Numbered from the stretch's first letter, positions 8,987-17,330 are shown. The stretch is DNA of 64,000 nt from Chitinophaga filiformis (GCF_900102545.1 NZ_FNBN01000001.1:301198-365197), one strand, 5' to 3'. The notes: generated from the letters alone by a model not told the origin. Translations and numbers: made by a program.

Positions 8987-9946
8987 TCAGTTAGCTTTTA
9001 AGGTTGGAGCAGTAGATGTTGATTTCCGTGAAAAGTCCAGAATATAAAAAACGGAACCATAGACAGTTGTGGCCTGTCCTACATTTCTACCGGCAACCGT
9101 AGTATTGCCACCTGCTACAATTGATAACTGTGGTAAGGGAGGGAGGACATATTTAAAATTTGCTCCAATAGTCGTTGCATTCATTTTGTTGCTTGGGAAA
9201 GGCATATTATTACGGGTAATATCAAATCCGCCCAGCGTGGTCCAGATATTTACTACTGCTTCGGCTATCCACCGCTGGTTTCTAAATCCTGCCCGAAAAT
9301 TATAATTGGAGGCATCCGGCATTTCTACCTCATGCGTGTTGTGCATTTCGGTAGTGTAATAGGATTCCCTGTCAATTTTAATATTATCGCGAAGCAGGTA
9401 TGTGGCAGACGCTGTGGCAAAAAAGTCCTTCCATTTATAATCGACCATTAATCTTCCTAAAGCTGTTTTGCTATGCAGGCCGATCGAGAGCGGCAGGTAG
9501 TCGGGAGTATAATTGGTTAAAGGAACAGATACGCCGGCAATACCGAGGAGAGATAATTTTCCGTTGCCCAGTTTTGTTTGAAAGGGCCGCCATTTCAGAA
9601 AAAGACTAAGATCCTGTATGCCGTCCAGTCCTTGTAATGTTCCTGCAGAAGCTTTTGTTTTGACATAGGACGTACTAAAAAGTACACTTAACGTCTTTGA
9701 AATGCCATAGTTGCCCATTACGCTAAGCATCTTTGTAGATACAGTGCCCAGATTCTGGTTATCTCTTTTCCGTGTTCCTTCCCAATAATTTTTCCAGCTG
9801 CTGTAGCTATACATTGGTCCGATACAAAATTCATTTTTCGACATCATGAGCGCATCAATATCTGTTTGTGCAGACAAGGTATGAGGTAATAGCATGGTAA
9901 ATAATAGCATCGCTACCACTGCCGTTTGGGTAGTTAATTTTTTCAT
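8987..9946 (-). CDS. Predicted outer-membrane beta-barrel protein
   Basis: A 319-residue protein with a Sec signal peptide (about 1-26, ending at LSAQ). The rest is rich in alternating aromatic and polar strands (VSTKMLSVMGNYGISKTLSV, KLSLLGIAGVSVPLTNY, YGSVFYILDFSRKS), as in Bacteroidota transporter-like or alpha-amylase-like outer-membrane barrels. It is the first gene of a tight two-gene operon with the haloperoxidase-like lipoprotein (one-base gap). It may form a pore or anchor for that enzyme; this is inference from context. Confidence 0.7.
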   Translation of the reverse strand: MKKLTTQTAVVAMLLFTMLLPHTLSAQTDIDALMMSKNEFCIGPMYSYSSWKNYWEGTRKRDNQNLGTVSTKMLSVMGNYGISKTLSVLFSTSYVKTKASAGTLQGLDGIQDLSLFLKWRPFQTKLGNGKLSLLGIAGVSVPLTNYTPDYLPLSIGLHSKTALGRLMVDYKWKDFFATASATYLLRDNIKIDRESYYTTEMHNTHEVEMPDASNYNFRAGFRNQRWIAEAVVNIWTTLGGFDITRNNMPFPSNKMNATTIGANFKYVLPPLPQLSIVAGGNTTVAGRNVGQATTVYGSVFYILDFSRKSTSTAPTLKAN

Positions 9947-10204
9947 TGTTCAAGATTTTGGTCATAAAACCTCATAGGTAAGTCATTTCATAACTACACT
10001 ATTGTTCTACGTAAATACTAACTAAGAAATAAACTGCTCCGGTATAGAACAGTGTGCTGATTCATTGTAAACTGTTTATTAATAAAAGTATAAGGGAATA
10101 TCACTATTTAATACTTATAATCATATGTTCACTGAAACGAAATATGCCTCGAACTTCGTACCACATAAAAATAAACTTATTTTGGAATAGTAGTACCCCA
10201 CGCT
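9947..10204. other. Promoter region of the haloperoxidase-like operon
   Basis: A 258-bp AT-rich non-coding stretch upstream of the leftward operon. On the minus strand, 10199-10186 reads GGGGTACTACTATT, which matches the downstream box shared by the two divergent promoters at 17990-18093 (GGGGTAyTrCTrTT) at all 14 positions. The CCCAACCCTT element of those promoters is not present here. Confidence 0.4.
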
Positions 10205-10330
10205 ATGAAATTTTCAGTGCTTCAGATTGAGCGCCCGGTACGTTTCTCACGGGTCAATATGTCCACTTCAGCCAAAGTAGCTTCTGTTTCAGTCTTGCCA
10301 GTAGTAATTTGCAGCTATGAGAAATATTAA
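10205..10330 (+). CDS. Short ORF, possible leader peptide
   Basis: A 41-codon ATG ORF (begins MKFSVLQIERPVRFSRVNMS) lying between two leftward genes. It overlaps the next short ORF out of frame by 14 bases. It is not hydrophobic and has no recognised relative. Its stop lies inside the start of the following ORF, the arrangement expected of a translationally coupled leader, but codon evidence is too thin to be firm. Confidence 0.2.
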   Translation: MKFSVLQIERPVRFSRVNMSTSAKVASVSVLPVVICSYEKY

Positions 10331-10451
10331 ACAATACGGCATAAGAGCCATCGCGGCTTTATTACTGCTTGCGCTCCTCACAGCAGTTTTACTTGAATTT
10401 TCTTCCGCAGGTCAGAAAGCGGCTCCCACTTGCATTGTAGGGGCGCCGTAA
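10317..10451 (+). CDS. Small single-helix membrane or exported peptide
   Basis: A 44-residue ORF. The N-terminus is basic (MRNIKQYGIRA), followed by a strongly hydrophobic stretch (IAALLLLALLTAVLLEF, 11-28) and a polar tail with one Cys. This is the shape of a signal peptide or single-pass small membrane protein and is unlikely to arise by chance. No family is recognised. It sits between the haloperoxidase-like operon and the VOC gene, both on the other strand, and overlaps the upstream short ORF. Confidence 0.45.
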   Translation: MRNIKQYGIRAIAALLLLALLTAVLLEFSSAGQKAAPTCIVGAP

Positions 10452-10473
10452 CAAGTACAGCGCCGGCTGTGCA

Positions 10474-11184
10474 TCATATTGTCCTATTCCGTTTATTAAT
10501 AAGCAATAGTTCATCATCCGTTAAACCTAACTGTTGCAGGATGGTATTACATTCGGTAGCGCCTTTCTCATCATTCATCGCGGCTGCGAGCTCTATGCGC
10601 ATTAGCAATACTTCGGCTACTTCAAGCGGAGATTCACCATCCCTATGTTTCAATGCCACATCCAAGGTCTGTGCAGCCATAGTATCATCGTTTTTGTAGT
10701 CGCGAAAACGCTTTGCAATCGCCAATGCCTTCATCATCCTGCTCTGGTCTGTCTTGTTGGCCTCCTCCCATTCTTCCTGATCCCGTTCCCCATGGCTCAC
10801 AAAAATCACTGCATTACCTGAGACATCTGTTAGCGTAAAACGTGTAGCACCAGGTTTCATCCTTGAGATCCTTGGAATACCTGTATTGGGTACCTTACCA
10901 TTATATTCTTTAAACCGACTGGCAAATTCTTTATATACTGCAGCTGCATCCTGCACTATCACCAGACACCCTGTATAGGAATTGCTATGCTTATCCAATC
11001 CTTTCATATAACCAAAATGCAAGGCAGATCCGCCGCGTTCCACTACGCCATACTGATAAGGCCGGGTTTGTTTATAAGTAATTGTATATCCTAGCATCGT
11101 CCAAAAATCAAGTGCCTCTACAACAGACGCACAAGGTAAAATAGGGATCGTAAGCCATTCCTTAGTAGTACTGCTTTCTGACAT
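10474..11184 (-). CDS. VOC (glyoxalase/bleomycin-resistance-like) protein with helical tail
   Basis: A 236-residue protein from the ATG at 11182-11184; a TTG two codons upstream is the only alternative. The N-terminal 115 residues form a single VOC fold: LPCASVVEALDFWTMLGY at the start, and FTLTDVSGNAVIFVSHGE at the end where the DPxGN/E-type motif would be. The C-terminal 110 residues are helical with a TPR-like flavour (LAIAKRFRDYKNDDTMAAQT, EVLLMRIELAAAMNDEKGAT). It is divergent from an HxlR regulator with a palindrome in between, so that regulator probably controls it. Such proteins bind or inactivate small electrophiles or drugs; the ligand is unknown. Confidence 0.78.
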   Translation of the reverse strand: MSESSTTKEWLTIPILPCASVVEALDFWTMLGYTITYKQTRPYQYGVVERGGSALHFGYMKGLDKHSNSYTGCLVIVQDAAAVYKEFASRFKEYNGKVPNTGIPRISRMKPGATRFTLTDVSGNAVIFVSHGERDQEEWEEANKTDQSRMMKALAIAKRFRDYKNDDTMAAQTLDVALKHRDGESPLEVAEVLLMRIELAAAMNDEKGATECNTILQQLGLTDDELLLINKRNRTI

Positions 11185-11230
11185 ATTCAAAACATTTGGC
11201 GCAAGTTAGATCTTCGGCCGATAAGCCAGC

Positions 11231-11256
11231 CTTTACATACTTATTTGTATGTAAAG
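11231..11256. promoter_or_regulatory. Palindromic operator in the VOC/HxlR divergent promoter
   Basis: A perfect inverted repeat with 10-bp arms, CTTTACATAC and GTATGTAAAG, around TTATTT. It lies 47 bp from the VOC start and 34 bp from the HxlR start. GTA/TAC half-sites of this sort are usual for HxlR-family dimers, so autoregulation plus control of the VOC gene is likely. Confidence 0.75.
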
Positions 11257-11289
11257 GAAGATAGCACGGGCAAATTGTATTTTTGTGCT

Positions 11290-11634
11290 ATGACGAACTT
11301 CACCTATCAGGGTAGGTTATACTACAACCCTATTGAACTCGCAATGGCATTCATCGGCGGCACCTGGAAAATGCCTATTTTACTGGCATTGCGTAAAGGC
11401 CCGGTAAGGTATGGCGACTTGAGAAAGACAATCCCACATATCAATGATAAGATGTTATACAGCCAGCTACGTGATCTGGAGGAGAAGGGTATGATCCAAA
11501 GAAAGGTTTATCAAACAAAGCCTCCACGGGTAGATTATATGCTGACTGATCTGGGTAAGAAGTCTATTAAGCTGATTGATAAAATAAACGATTTTGGAGA
11601 GTATCTGATGGAAGTGGAGGGTATTTCCCACTGA
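11290..11634 (+). CDS. HxlR-family transcriptional regulator
   Basis: A 114-residue winged-helix regulator. The HxlR signature runs from PIELAMAFIGGTWKMPILLA through LRKTIPHINDKMLYSQLRDLEEKGMI and the wing PPRVDYMLTDLGK. The start at 11290 is chosen because it fits family length and an upstream TTG (11245) lies inside the operator. A TATTTTTG box at 11278-11285 ends only four bases before this ATG, so if it is the -7 element the mRNA is nearly leaderless. It probably represses itself and the divergent VOC gene. HxlR proteins often sense reactive electrophiles. Confidence 0.9.
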   Translation: MTNFTYQGRLYYNPIELAMAFIGGTWKMPILLALRKGPVRYGDLRKTIPHINDKMLYSQLRDLEEKGMIQRKVYQTKPPRVDYMLTDLGKKSIKLIDKINDFGEYLMEVEGISH

Positions 11635-11701
11635 TAACCCAGGAGGGTAAGGAGTTGATATCTGGTTTCCGATATTGGATATGATTCTCTAACTTGAGCT
11701 T

Positions 11702-12481
11702 ATGAAAATGCGATCAATTGTTCCTGGCATTGCTGTTTCCAGTTATGTTCATGACATCATTGTCCTGGAAGATGATTGTCTATTGCAGGATATGGCTATC
11801 CCCCTTGTAGCCAAAGGCTATCCCAGCATCGTTTTTCAGAGCACCCGAAACAAAAACCGGGATGCCGTTGAACAGTTGGTATTGTATGGTCAGAATGTGC
11901 AGCCTTTTCAATTGCAGGCATCCGGTAACCTACTGGTGATCGCTTATTTCTTACACCCCTATCTGTTAAAATACTTTTTTGGTTTTAATGCCAGGGAAAT
12001 AAAAGATCTATGCATAGATATAGGTGTTATGCGCCCCGCCAAAAGCATGAATCTGGTGGAACAACTGGTAAATGCCCCTTCCCTACCCGCCCGTTTACAA
12101 CTCATAGATGATTATGTGCGGAAGTTAGCAGCGGCCAGCCATGGACAGGATGATAAAGCTATTATATGGTCTACCCGGGTGATCCTCAAAAGCCAAGGGC
12201 TGGTTTCGCTCAAAACATTACAAAGCGAGCTTTGTGTAACGGAACGTACTTTTCAACGCCTGTTCGAATCTCATATAGGTCTTCCACCCAAATTATACAG
12301 GAAGATATGTCAGTTCAATGCCGCCTTCGATCAATTCAGCAAGGGGCAATACAAGAAGCTTACCGATATAGCTTATAACTATGGCTATGCAGATCAAAGT
12401 CATTTTATCCGTGTTTTTAAAGAGTTCACCCTGCTTACCCCAAGCGACTATTTGAAGAACCTGCCCGACAAACAGGATTGA
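11702..12481 (+). CDS. AraC-family transcriptional regulator
   Basis: A 259-residue regulator. The N-terminal 140 residues resemble the DUF6597-like domain common in Bacteroidota AraC proteins. The C-terminal AraC DNA-binding domain (about 155-255) has both helix-turn-helix units: LKTLQSELCVTERTFQRLFES and LTDIAYNYGYADQSHFIRVFKEF, the latter being the classical signature. It lies 67 bp after the HxlR gene and 94 bp before a DHFR/RibD-like reductase that is its most likely target. Confidence 0.9.
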   Translation: MKMRSIVPGIAVSSYVHDIIVLEDDCLLQDMAIPLVAKGYPSIVFQSTRNKNRDAVEQLVLYGQNVQPFQLQASGNLLVIAYFLHPYLLKYFFGFNAREIKDLCIDIGVMRPAKSMNLVEQLVNAPSLPARLQLIDDYVRKLAAASHGQDDKAIIWSTRVILKSQGLVSLKTLQSELCVTERTFQRLFESHIGLPPKLYRKICQFNAAFDQFSKGQYKKLTDIAYNYGYADQSHFIRVFKEFTLLTPSDYLKNLPDKQD

Positions 12482-12575
12482 TTATCAACACTTCATTTTG
12501 TCGGCTTCGTTCAATTTCCCGCGCTTCGACTGTCGTTACTTTGTTCCATCAATCACAAACAAAAAACTACAAGTC

Positions 12576-13133
12576 ATGAAGAAACTGATCGTAAAAGAAT
12601 GGATCACCCTGGATGGTGTTTTTGACGCAAACTCAATGGGTGTATGGAATGCTCCTTATCACAGCGACAGCCGGGCAAGATGTATCATCGAAGATATTCT
12701 TGGCGCTGATGCTTTTTTATATGGCAGGACGACGTATGAAATGCTGGCGCCTTATTGGTCTGCATTGAAAAACAACGAAATGGGTGTGGCTGATAAACTG
12801 AACAGTGCGCCTAAGTATGTAGTGTCGACTACACTGGAAAAAGCTGACTGGAATAATTCAACTGTTATCAGCAGTAATGTAATAGAGGAGGTTAAAAAGC
12901 TGAAGGAACAGCAGGGTAGTTATATACTGTTAGATGGAAGTGCCACGCTGGCACATAGCCTGATAGAAGCAGGTCTCGTTGATGAATATCGTTTCCTGGT
13001 TCATCCGGTGATCATGGGTAGTGGGAAAAAATTCTTTAGAGCCGATTTTCCCGTTAGTAAGCTGAAACTGGTGCATTCGGAACAATTGGATTTGGGTGTG
13101 GTGCAGTTGATTTATGAAAAGGCGTCAAGCTGA
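12576..13133 (+). CDS. Dihydrofolate-reductase-family (RibD C-terminal-like) protein
   Basis: A 185-residue protein starting at the ATG at 12576 (MKKLIVKEWITLDGVF). An upstream open stretch lacks family similarity and covers the promoter. Family hallmarks are ITLDGVFD, DAFLYGRTTYEMLAPYW, the NADPH-binding KYVVSTTLEKADW, the ILLDGSATLAHSLIEAGLVDE core, and LVHPVIMGSGKKFF. These stand-alone proteins are reductases of unknown substrate and are common in accessory regions of Bacteroidota. It is probably controlled by the upstream AraC regulator. Confidence 0.9.
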   Translation: MKKLIVKEWITLDGVFDANSMGVWNAPYHSDSRARCIIEDILGADAFLYGRTTYEMLAPYWSALKNNEMGVADKLNSAPKYVVSTTLEKADWNNSTVISSNVIEEVKKLKEQQGSYILLDGSATLAHSLIEAGLVDEYRFLVHPVIMGSGKKFFRADFPVSKLKLVHSEQLDLGVVQLIYEKASS

Positions 13134-13240
13134 TGTCTTTAACGCTATCGTGCTAAAGATTTAAAGCTGAGAGTTATGGCTCGTGCCATTACCTGCCTGC
13201 CTTAATAGAGGTGGTATCGCCTATCAAACAATGCCAATGA

Positions 13241-13263
13241 AAAAGCTGCGTGATGCAGCTTTT
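13241..13263 (+). terminator. Intrinsic terminator downstream of the DHFR-family gene
   Basis: Perfect 9-bp arms AAAAGCTGC and GCAGCTTTT around GTGAT, followed by a T-rich tract. It lies 108 bp after the stop codon and before the AT-rich small-gene cluster. Confidence 0.75.
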
Positions 13264-13352
13264 CTTTATATTTACACCGGGTGTTAAATATCTAACCTAT
13301 GGGACAAACTGAGACCCTATACTCAATTCTCAAGTAGACTAATATCTATACT

Positions 13353-13787
13353 ATGGCAGAGAATATAGAAAGGATAGTATTGGACATTGATTCCATTATC
13401 AGACAGCATTTATGGTTCGATTTTCATGTGTTGAGTTATGACGGACGTAAGTTGGTTATTGCTGGTAGTGAAGATTTAGATTACTATCATACATTGGAAG
13501 TTATATTTGAAAATGTCTTCTTTTTCAAAGGATACTTTGATGGATGGATGTCAGACACCAGTGCTCCGGTATTTATTCTTGAAGTCCTTGACACTGAATT
13601 GAATGGCAAATATGAGATAACTCAGGGCAACCGTGTGTTTATTTTTAGAACAGAAGATTATAGGAATGATGTTATAATTGCAGCAGGAAGCGTTTCATAT
13701 AATACGGACACTGTCTTTTATTACCAAAGAGAAGACTTGAAGGAAAATGAGAGGATTGCGGATTTTGTAAAGAGAGACGAGGCTTAA
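13353..13787 (+). CDS. Hypothetical small acidic protein, immunity-protein-like
   Basis: A 144-residue soluble acidic protein with many aromatic residues and alternating beta-type segments (LWFDFHVLSYDGRKLVIAG, VFFFKGYFDGWM, NRVFIFRTEDY, VIIAAGSVSYNTDTVFYY). I recognise no family. Size, acidity and genomic company (a SUKH-like gene 32 bp downstream and other small singletons) are what is seen for orphan immunity proteins of contact-dependent or polymorphic toxins. That is inference from context only. Confidence 0.6.
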   Translation: MAENIERIVLDIDSIIRQHLWFDFHVLSYDGRKLVIAGSEDLDYYHTLEVIFENVFFFKGYFDGWMSDTSAPVFILEVLDTELNGKYEITQGNRVFIFRTEDYRNDVIIAAGSVSYNTDTVFYYQREDLKENERIADFVKRDEA

Positions 13788-13819
13788 GTAGAGCTATTAC
13801 GATAACATCAAGAACACCT

Positions 13820-14701
13820 ATGAAAAGTGAGATCACCTTTCCTGAAGATCTAACCGATTTTCTTTATTGGGTAAAAGAAACGACAGAAGAATATTGGAGC
13901 AAAGTACCTCATGACAAGTCAATTCATGGCGCAAAATGGCTACCACTTACTGATCAGCAGATCGATGAACTGGAACTAAGATATTCCATAAAATTTGGGA
14001 TTGAACACAGGGCGTTCCTCAGAATATTGCACACGATAGATAAACATTACTATGACGAGGAGCCAGTATCTGAAGAGGAGCCTCCGGTTGAAGACGAGGA
14101 GAAATACGAGGAGTCCGAAGAAGAAAGAAAGGAAAGAGAGTTTTGGATTCCGCCGTATCGACCTTCCTTCTTTTATAACTGGATAACCGAAAAAGAATGG
14201 ATTGAAAGCAGGCTTGCCTGGATTGATGACTTCTATACCAGTTCAATATTAGGCATCAATAGGTCCTGGCTTCATTCATGGGGCCCTCGTCCGGAATCCG
14301 ATGAAGAGAAAGTCCGGATATTCAGAGAGTGGTATCACAAAGCACCTCGTTTGTTACCTATTACTGCACATACATTTCTGATGGATGATGCTGGACATGG
14401 CCTTCGGCCTGTAATGTCCGTTCACGGTTTTGATACTATTATCATGGCATGGAGTCTTCGTCATTTTTTGATAAGGGAATTTGCTACAGAGCTAGGCCTT
14501 ACAGACATATATTATGACGAAGACGATCCTGAGGGATATTTAGATCTGGTAAAAGGTATCCCTGAGCTGGATGCGTTGCAGACAATCAGGCTGGATGATG
14601 CAGATATTCCTTACTGGAAGGAAGTACTTACTTACTATAATCATCCGGATCAGAATTGCTGGCAAGGATTCTGGGTACCCGCGAGCAAGCCAAAATTATA
14701 A
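13820..14701 (+). CDS. SMI1/KNR4 (SUKH)-like protein
   Basis: A 293-residue acidic protein. The N-terminal segment LPLTDQQIDELELRYSIKFGIEHRAFLRILHTID (about 46-79) fits the opening of SUKH-superfamily proteins (two helices, then a strand). The late motif LLPITAHTFLMDDAGHGLRPVMSVHGFDTIIMA matches the SUKH core strand. An unusually acidic insert of about 30 residues (83-112) interrupts the domain. SUKH proteins are typically immunity proteins against nuclease toxins; no toxin gene is present nearby. It probably shares a transcript with the preceding gene. Confidence 0.7.
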   Translation: MKSEITFPEDLTDFLYWVKETTEEYWSKVPHDKSIHGAKWLPLTDQQIDELELRYSIKFGIEHRAFLRILHTIDKHYYDEEPVSEEEPPVEDEEKYEESEEERKEREFWIPPYRPSFFYNWITEKEWIESRLAWIDDFYTSSILGINRSWLHSWGPRPESDEEKVRIFREWYHKAPRLLPITAHTFLMDDAGHGLRPVMSVHGFDTIIMAWSLRHFLIREFATELGLTDIYYDEDDPEGYLDLVKGIPELDALQTIRLDDADIPYWKEVLTYYNHPDQNCWQGFWVPASKPKL

Positions 14702-14820
14702 GTTTATCTCACGGCAAATCACTTAATACCATCTCGAGAATGCCTCGATCAGGTTAGGCTTACTACATATAATTATCAAATGCTGCTTATCTTTAGGACG
14801 GTTGGTTCAAAACAATTTAT

Positions 14821-15198
14821 ATGCTGCATAATTCCAATGATCCGCTTCTCCAGGCTTTTATAGCCGGAAAATCCGAACATACTTTGATGTTGCTTCAACA
14901 TTTCATAGAACAATATCAACGACTGGGTGATATATACCTCTACCCTACCAAGTCAATGATCGGTATTGGCAGTGGAGATATGCGGGTGGCATGGATCACT
15001 CAACTGGGAAAGAACTTTGTGCATATTGTATTTCCTTTTGAACGGCCTCATTCTGATAATCTATGCTTTCAGAAAATAGTGCAGGTGCCCGGCGATGCCC
15101 ATCAGTTTAACCATCATTTTCGTATGCTTCTTCCGGAAGATATTAATGAAGAGGTATTGCGGTTTATGCGATTGTCACTGCAGGTCGGGAAATTATAA
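14821..15198 (+). CDS. DUF5655-like protein
   Basis: A 125-residue protein. Features consistent with the DUF5655 domain are the paired helices around LLQHFIEQYQRLGDIYLYPTK, the strand with MIGIGSGDMRVAWI, and the late FEKI-like FQKIVQVPGDAHQFNHHFRM segment. The function of this domain is not established. It stands alone, 119 bp after the SUKH-like gene. Confidence 0.65.
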   Translation: MLHNSNDPLLQAFIAGKSEHTLMLLQHFIEQYQRLGDIYLYPTKSMIGIGSGDMRVAWITQLGKNFVHIVFPFERPHSDNLCFQKIVQVPGDAHQFNHHFRMLLPEDINEEVLRFMRLSLQVGKL

Positions 15199-15368
15199 CC
15201 AGGCCTGTAGATGATGTAATCCCTTACAAATCTATGAATCTTCTCCCATCCCGCGCAATGAAAATCCTGGTCCCATGATTATTTACAGAAGATTCTGGGT
15301 AATTTGCGGATATGCTTTAACACTATTTATTTCTTATACAGTATCTCATACCGGCCAAACAATTATTT

Positions 15369-15995
15369 ATGTTCTTAATTTACGGAAGAAGGACCGCCAA
15401 CATCAGAAATTATACTAACCATAATTACCTTTGTCAAAATTGCAAGGATTTTGATCTTGAGATCAAAGTATACAGAGAATACTTCCATGTCTTTTTTATT
15501 CCGATTTTCCCCACGAGCTTTAAGGATGTAAAAATCCGCTGCAACAACTGCGGCCAACTTAAATGGATTGATTCCTTGCAAAAGCAATATGAAGAATCAA
15601 TTAAGACACCGTTTTACTTATATGCCGGATTGATTATAATCGCCGGGCTTATTCTATGGATATCTGTTGCTAATCGCAATACGCAGAAAGAGAAAGCCGC
15701 GTTTGTTGCCGGTCCGAGGACAGGGGATGTTTATACTATTAGGAATAAAGAAAGTGATACAATGACCTATTACTTCCTAAAAGTATCCCGGATTAATGGT
15801 GATACTATCTACACTTATCACAATACACTGGAGTACTCCAAATTCGTAAGCAAATTTAACGATGGTGACTTTTTCACCACAGAAGAAGAAGTTATTTATA
15901 CAAAAAAGGAATTACAAGAAATGCTGGATAAAGGAGAGATTAACTCCGTAGATCGCAATTACGGAACGGATAAAGGCTTTGATCGCATACGGTGA
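15369..15995 (+). CDS. Membrane protein with N-terminal zinc ribbon
   Basis: A 208-residue protein. Two CxxC knuckles (Cys22/Cys25 and Cys58/Cys61) form a zinc ribbon of the type found at the start of many small Bacteroidota membrane proteins (IRCNNCGQL). One transmembrane helix follows at about 82-101, then a polar domain of about 105 residues that should lie outside the cytoplasm (GDVYTIRNKESDTMTYYFLK and onward). The function is unknown. The GC content is low, as in its neighbours. Confidence 0.65.
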   Translation: MFLIYGRRTANIRNYTNHNYLCQNCKDFDLEIKVYREYFHVFFIPIFPTSFKDVKIRCNNCGQLKWIDSLQKQYEESIKTPFYLYAGLIIIAGLILWISVANRNTQKEKAAFVAGPRTGDVYTIRNKESDTMTYYFLKVSRINGDTIYTYHNTLEYSKFVSKFNDGDFFTTEEEVIYTKKELQEMLDKGEINSVDRNYGTDKGFDRIR

Positions 15996-16117
15996 TACAG
16001 CTGAAGCCTAATGCTCGCTTTTTGTAATTCCAGCGAAAATAATATTCAGGAGAATTAACAAATAATTCGTCTTATGGAAAATCATCGGGTTTTTATCTAT
16101 AGATAAAGACCTGGTAC

Positions 16118-16558
16118 ATGATGAAAAAAGGGAATAAATATTACCTATGGCCTGTTTACATTTGGACAATATCGTTACTGCTATTGGGGTTTTGCATTTT
16201 GCAGGTCTTATATACAAAACCACTCCGCTACAGAACGATCGATGTCATATTGTTTACAGAAAGAATGGAAAAGCTCTACAAAAAAATATATACCAAACCC
16301 TACACAAGGTTACGAAACTATCAGGAAATCCATTTTACCGGCGAGAAAAAAACAGATGATATAAAATTAGCATTCGCACGTATTCGTATTAACGAAATCA
16401 TTAAACAGCGAGATACATTACAGGGAATACACTTTAGTTTTGGAGATAGTTCCAAATTTACTAATCTTATTCAGACGCTAGACATTCTATATCAGGAAAG
16501 AGCTGAACGCTATATTATTGATAACGGCGAAATCTGGTTCTTTGAAGATATCAGATAA
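16118..16558 (+). CDS. Hypothetical single-pass membrane protein
   Basis: A 146-residue protein with one N-terminal hydrophobic helix (about 9-33) and a basic soluble domain. The later part (IRINEIIKQRDTLQGIHFSFGDSSKF, LDILYQERAERYIID) superficially resembles an ExbD-like periplasmic domain, but not convincingly. No family is assigned. It belongs to the AT-rich cluster at 13.3-17.4 kb and is probably expressed separately from its neighbours (about 100-bp gaps). Confidence 0.55.
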   Translation: MMKKGNKYYLWPVYIWTISLLLLGFCILQVLYTKPLRYRTIDVILFTERMEKLYKKIYTKPYTRLRNYQEIHFTGEKKTDDIKLAFARIRINEIIKQRDTLQGIHFSFGDSSKFTNLIQTLDILYQERAERYIIDNGEIWFFEDIR

Positions 16559-16664
16559 TTCAATAGGACCGGTTAAGCAAGTATAGGCCTTACCTTATGC
16601 TGTTGTCTCTAAAATATTAATTAATATTATCATAAATACATACCTTGTAAAAAATAAAGAAGTA

Positions 16665-17330
16665 ATGAGCTGGGATAGAAAATATCATTTCTTTCTTCTG
16701 TTTGGAGATACAACCAACGAACAAGCGCCATGGAACAATAAAGTATGGAAAGAAAATATTCAACCCCAACTCGATTTTCTATTAAAGCACTCCTCTTTCT
16801 ATAAAAAAACCGGACTAGGAACAATTCAATATATCCCCAAGCCTAATTCTCAATACTTTGAAACGCTTAAGTTAGGCAAGTTAACATGGAATGAAAGTTC
16901 CCATGATAAATGGACTATTACTACAATAGATCCTCATCGCCGGTTTCATAGCATAGACATATGGACCCCCTCCCGGGGTACGTGTGCGAAATTAGGCTCT
17001 GCTCCCGATATCTATTTCAGCATCAGCAATGAAAGGTTAGCATATAATCTGGAACATGTCGAATTTGAATGGTTTGCAGTATTAGCTGTAGCAGTAGATG
17101 TTCAATGTGATATCAAGAACATTGTCTTTGACTTATCAAAGACAATGCTTGCAAAGAAGACTGTATCTATTGAAAGAGGTTGGTTACAACAAATTCAACA
17201 TACTCAGTGGCGGTTTATCAATGGCATTCAAGATACTGTCTCACACGGCATTTATATGGAAGGCCCACGCAATCTGCACAAGATACCCTTTCAAAACCTA
17301 CAGTTTGCTCCATTTTGGGAAGCCAACTAG
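16665..17330 (+). CDS. Hypothetical cytoplasmic protein
   Basis: A 221-residue soluble protein, Trp-rich, with no signal peptide or membrane helix. Segments such as HSIDIWTPSRGTCAKLGSAP and DIYFSISNERLAYNLEHVEF suggest an alpha/beta fold. No family is recognised. It is the last member of the AT-rich run and is followed by a convergent-gene terminator. Given the neighbours it might be an immunity-type protein; this is a guess. Confidence 0.55.
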   Translation: MSWDRKYHFFLLFGDTTNEQAPWNNKVWKENIQPQLDFLLKHSSFYKKTGLGTIQYIPKPNSQYFETLKLGKLTWNESSHDKWTITTIDPHRRFHSIDIWTPSRGTCAKLGSAPDIYFSISNERLAYNLEHVEFEWFAVLAVAVDVQCDIKNIVFDLSKTMLAKKTVSIERGWLQQIQHTQWRFINGIQDTVSHGIYMEGPRNLHKIPFQNLQFAPFWEAN

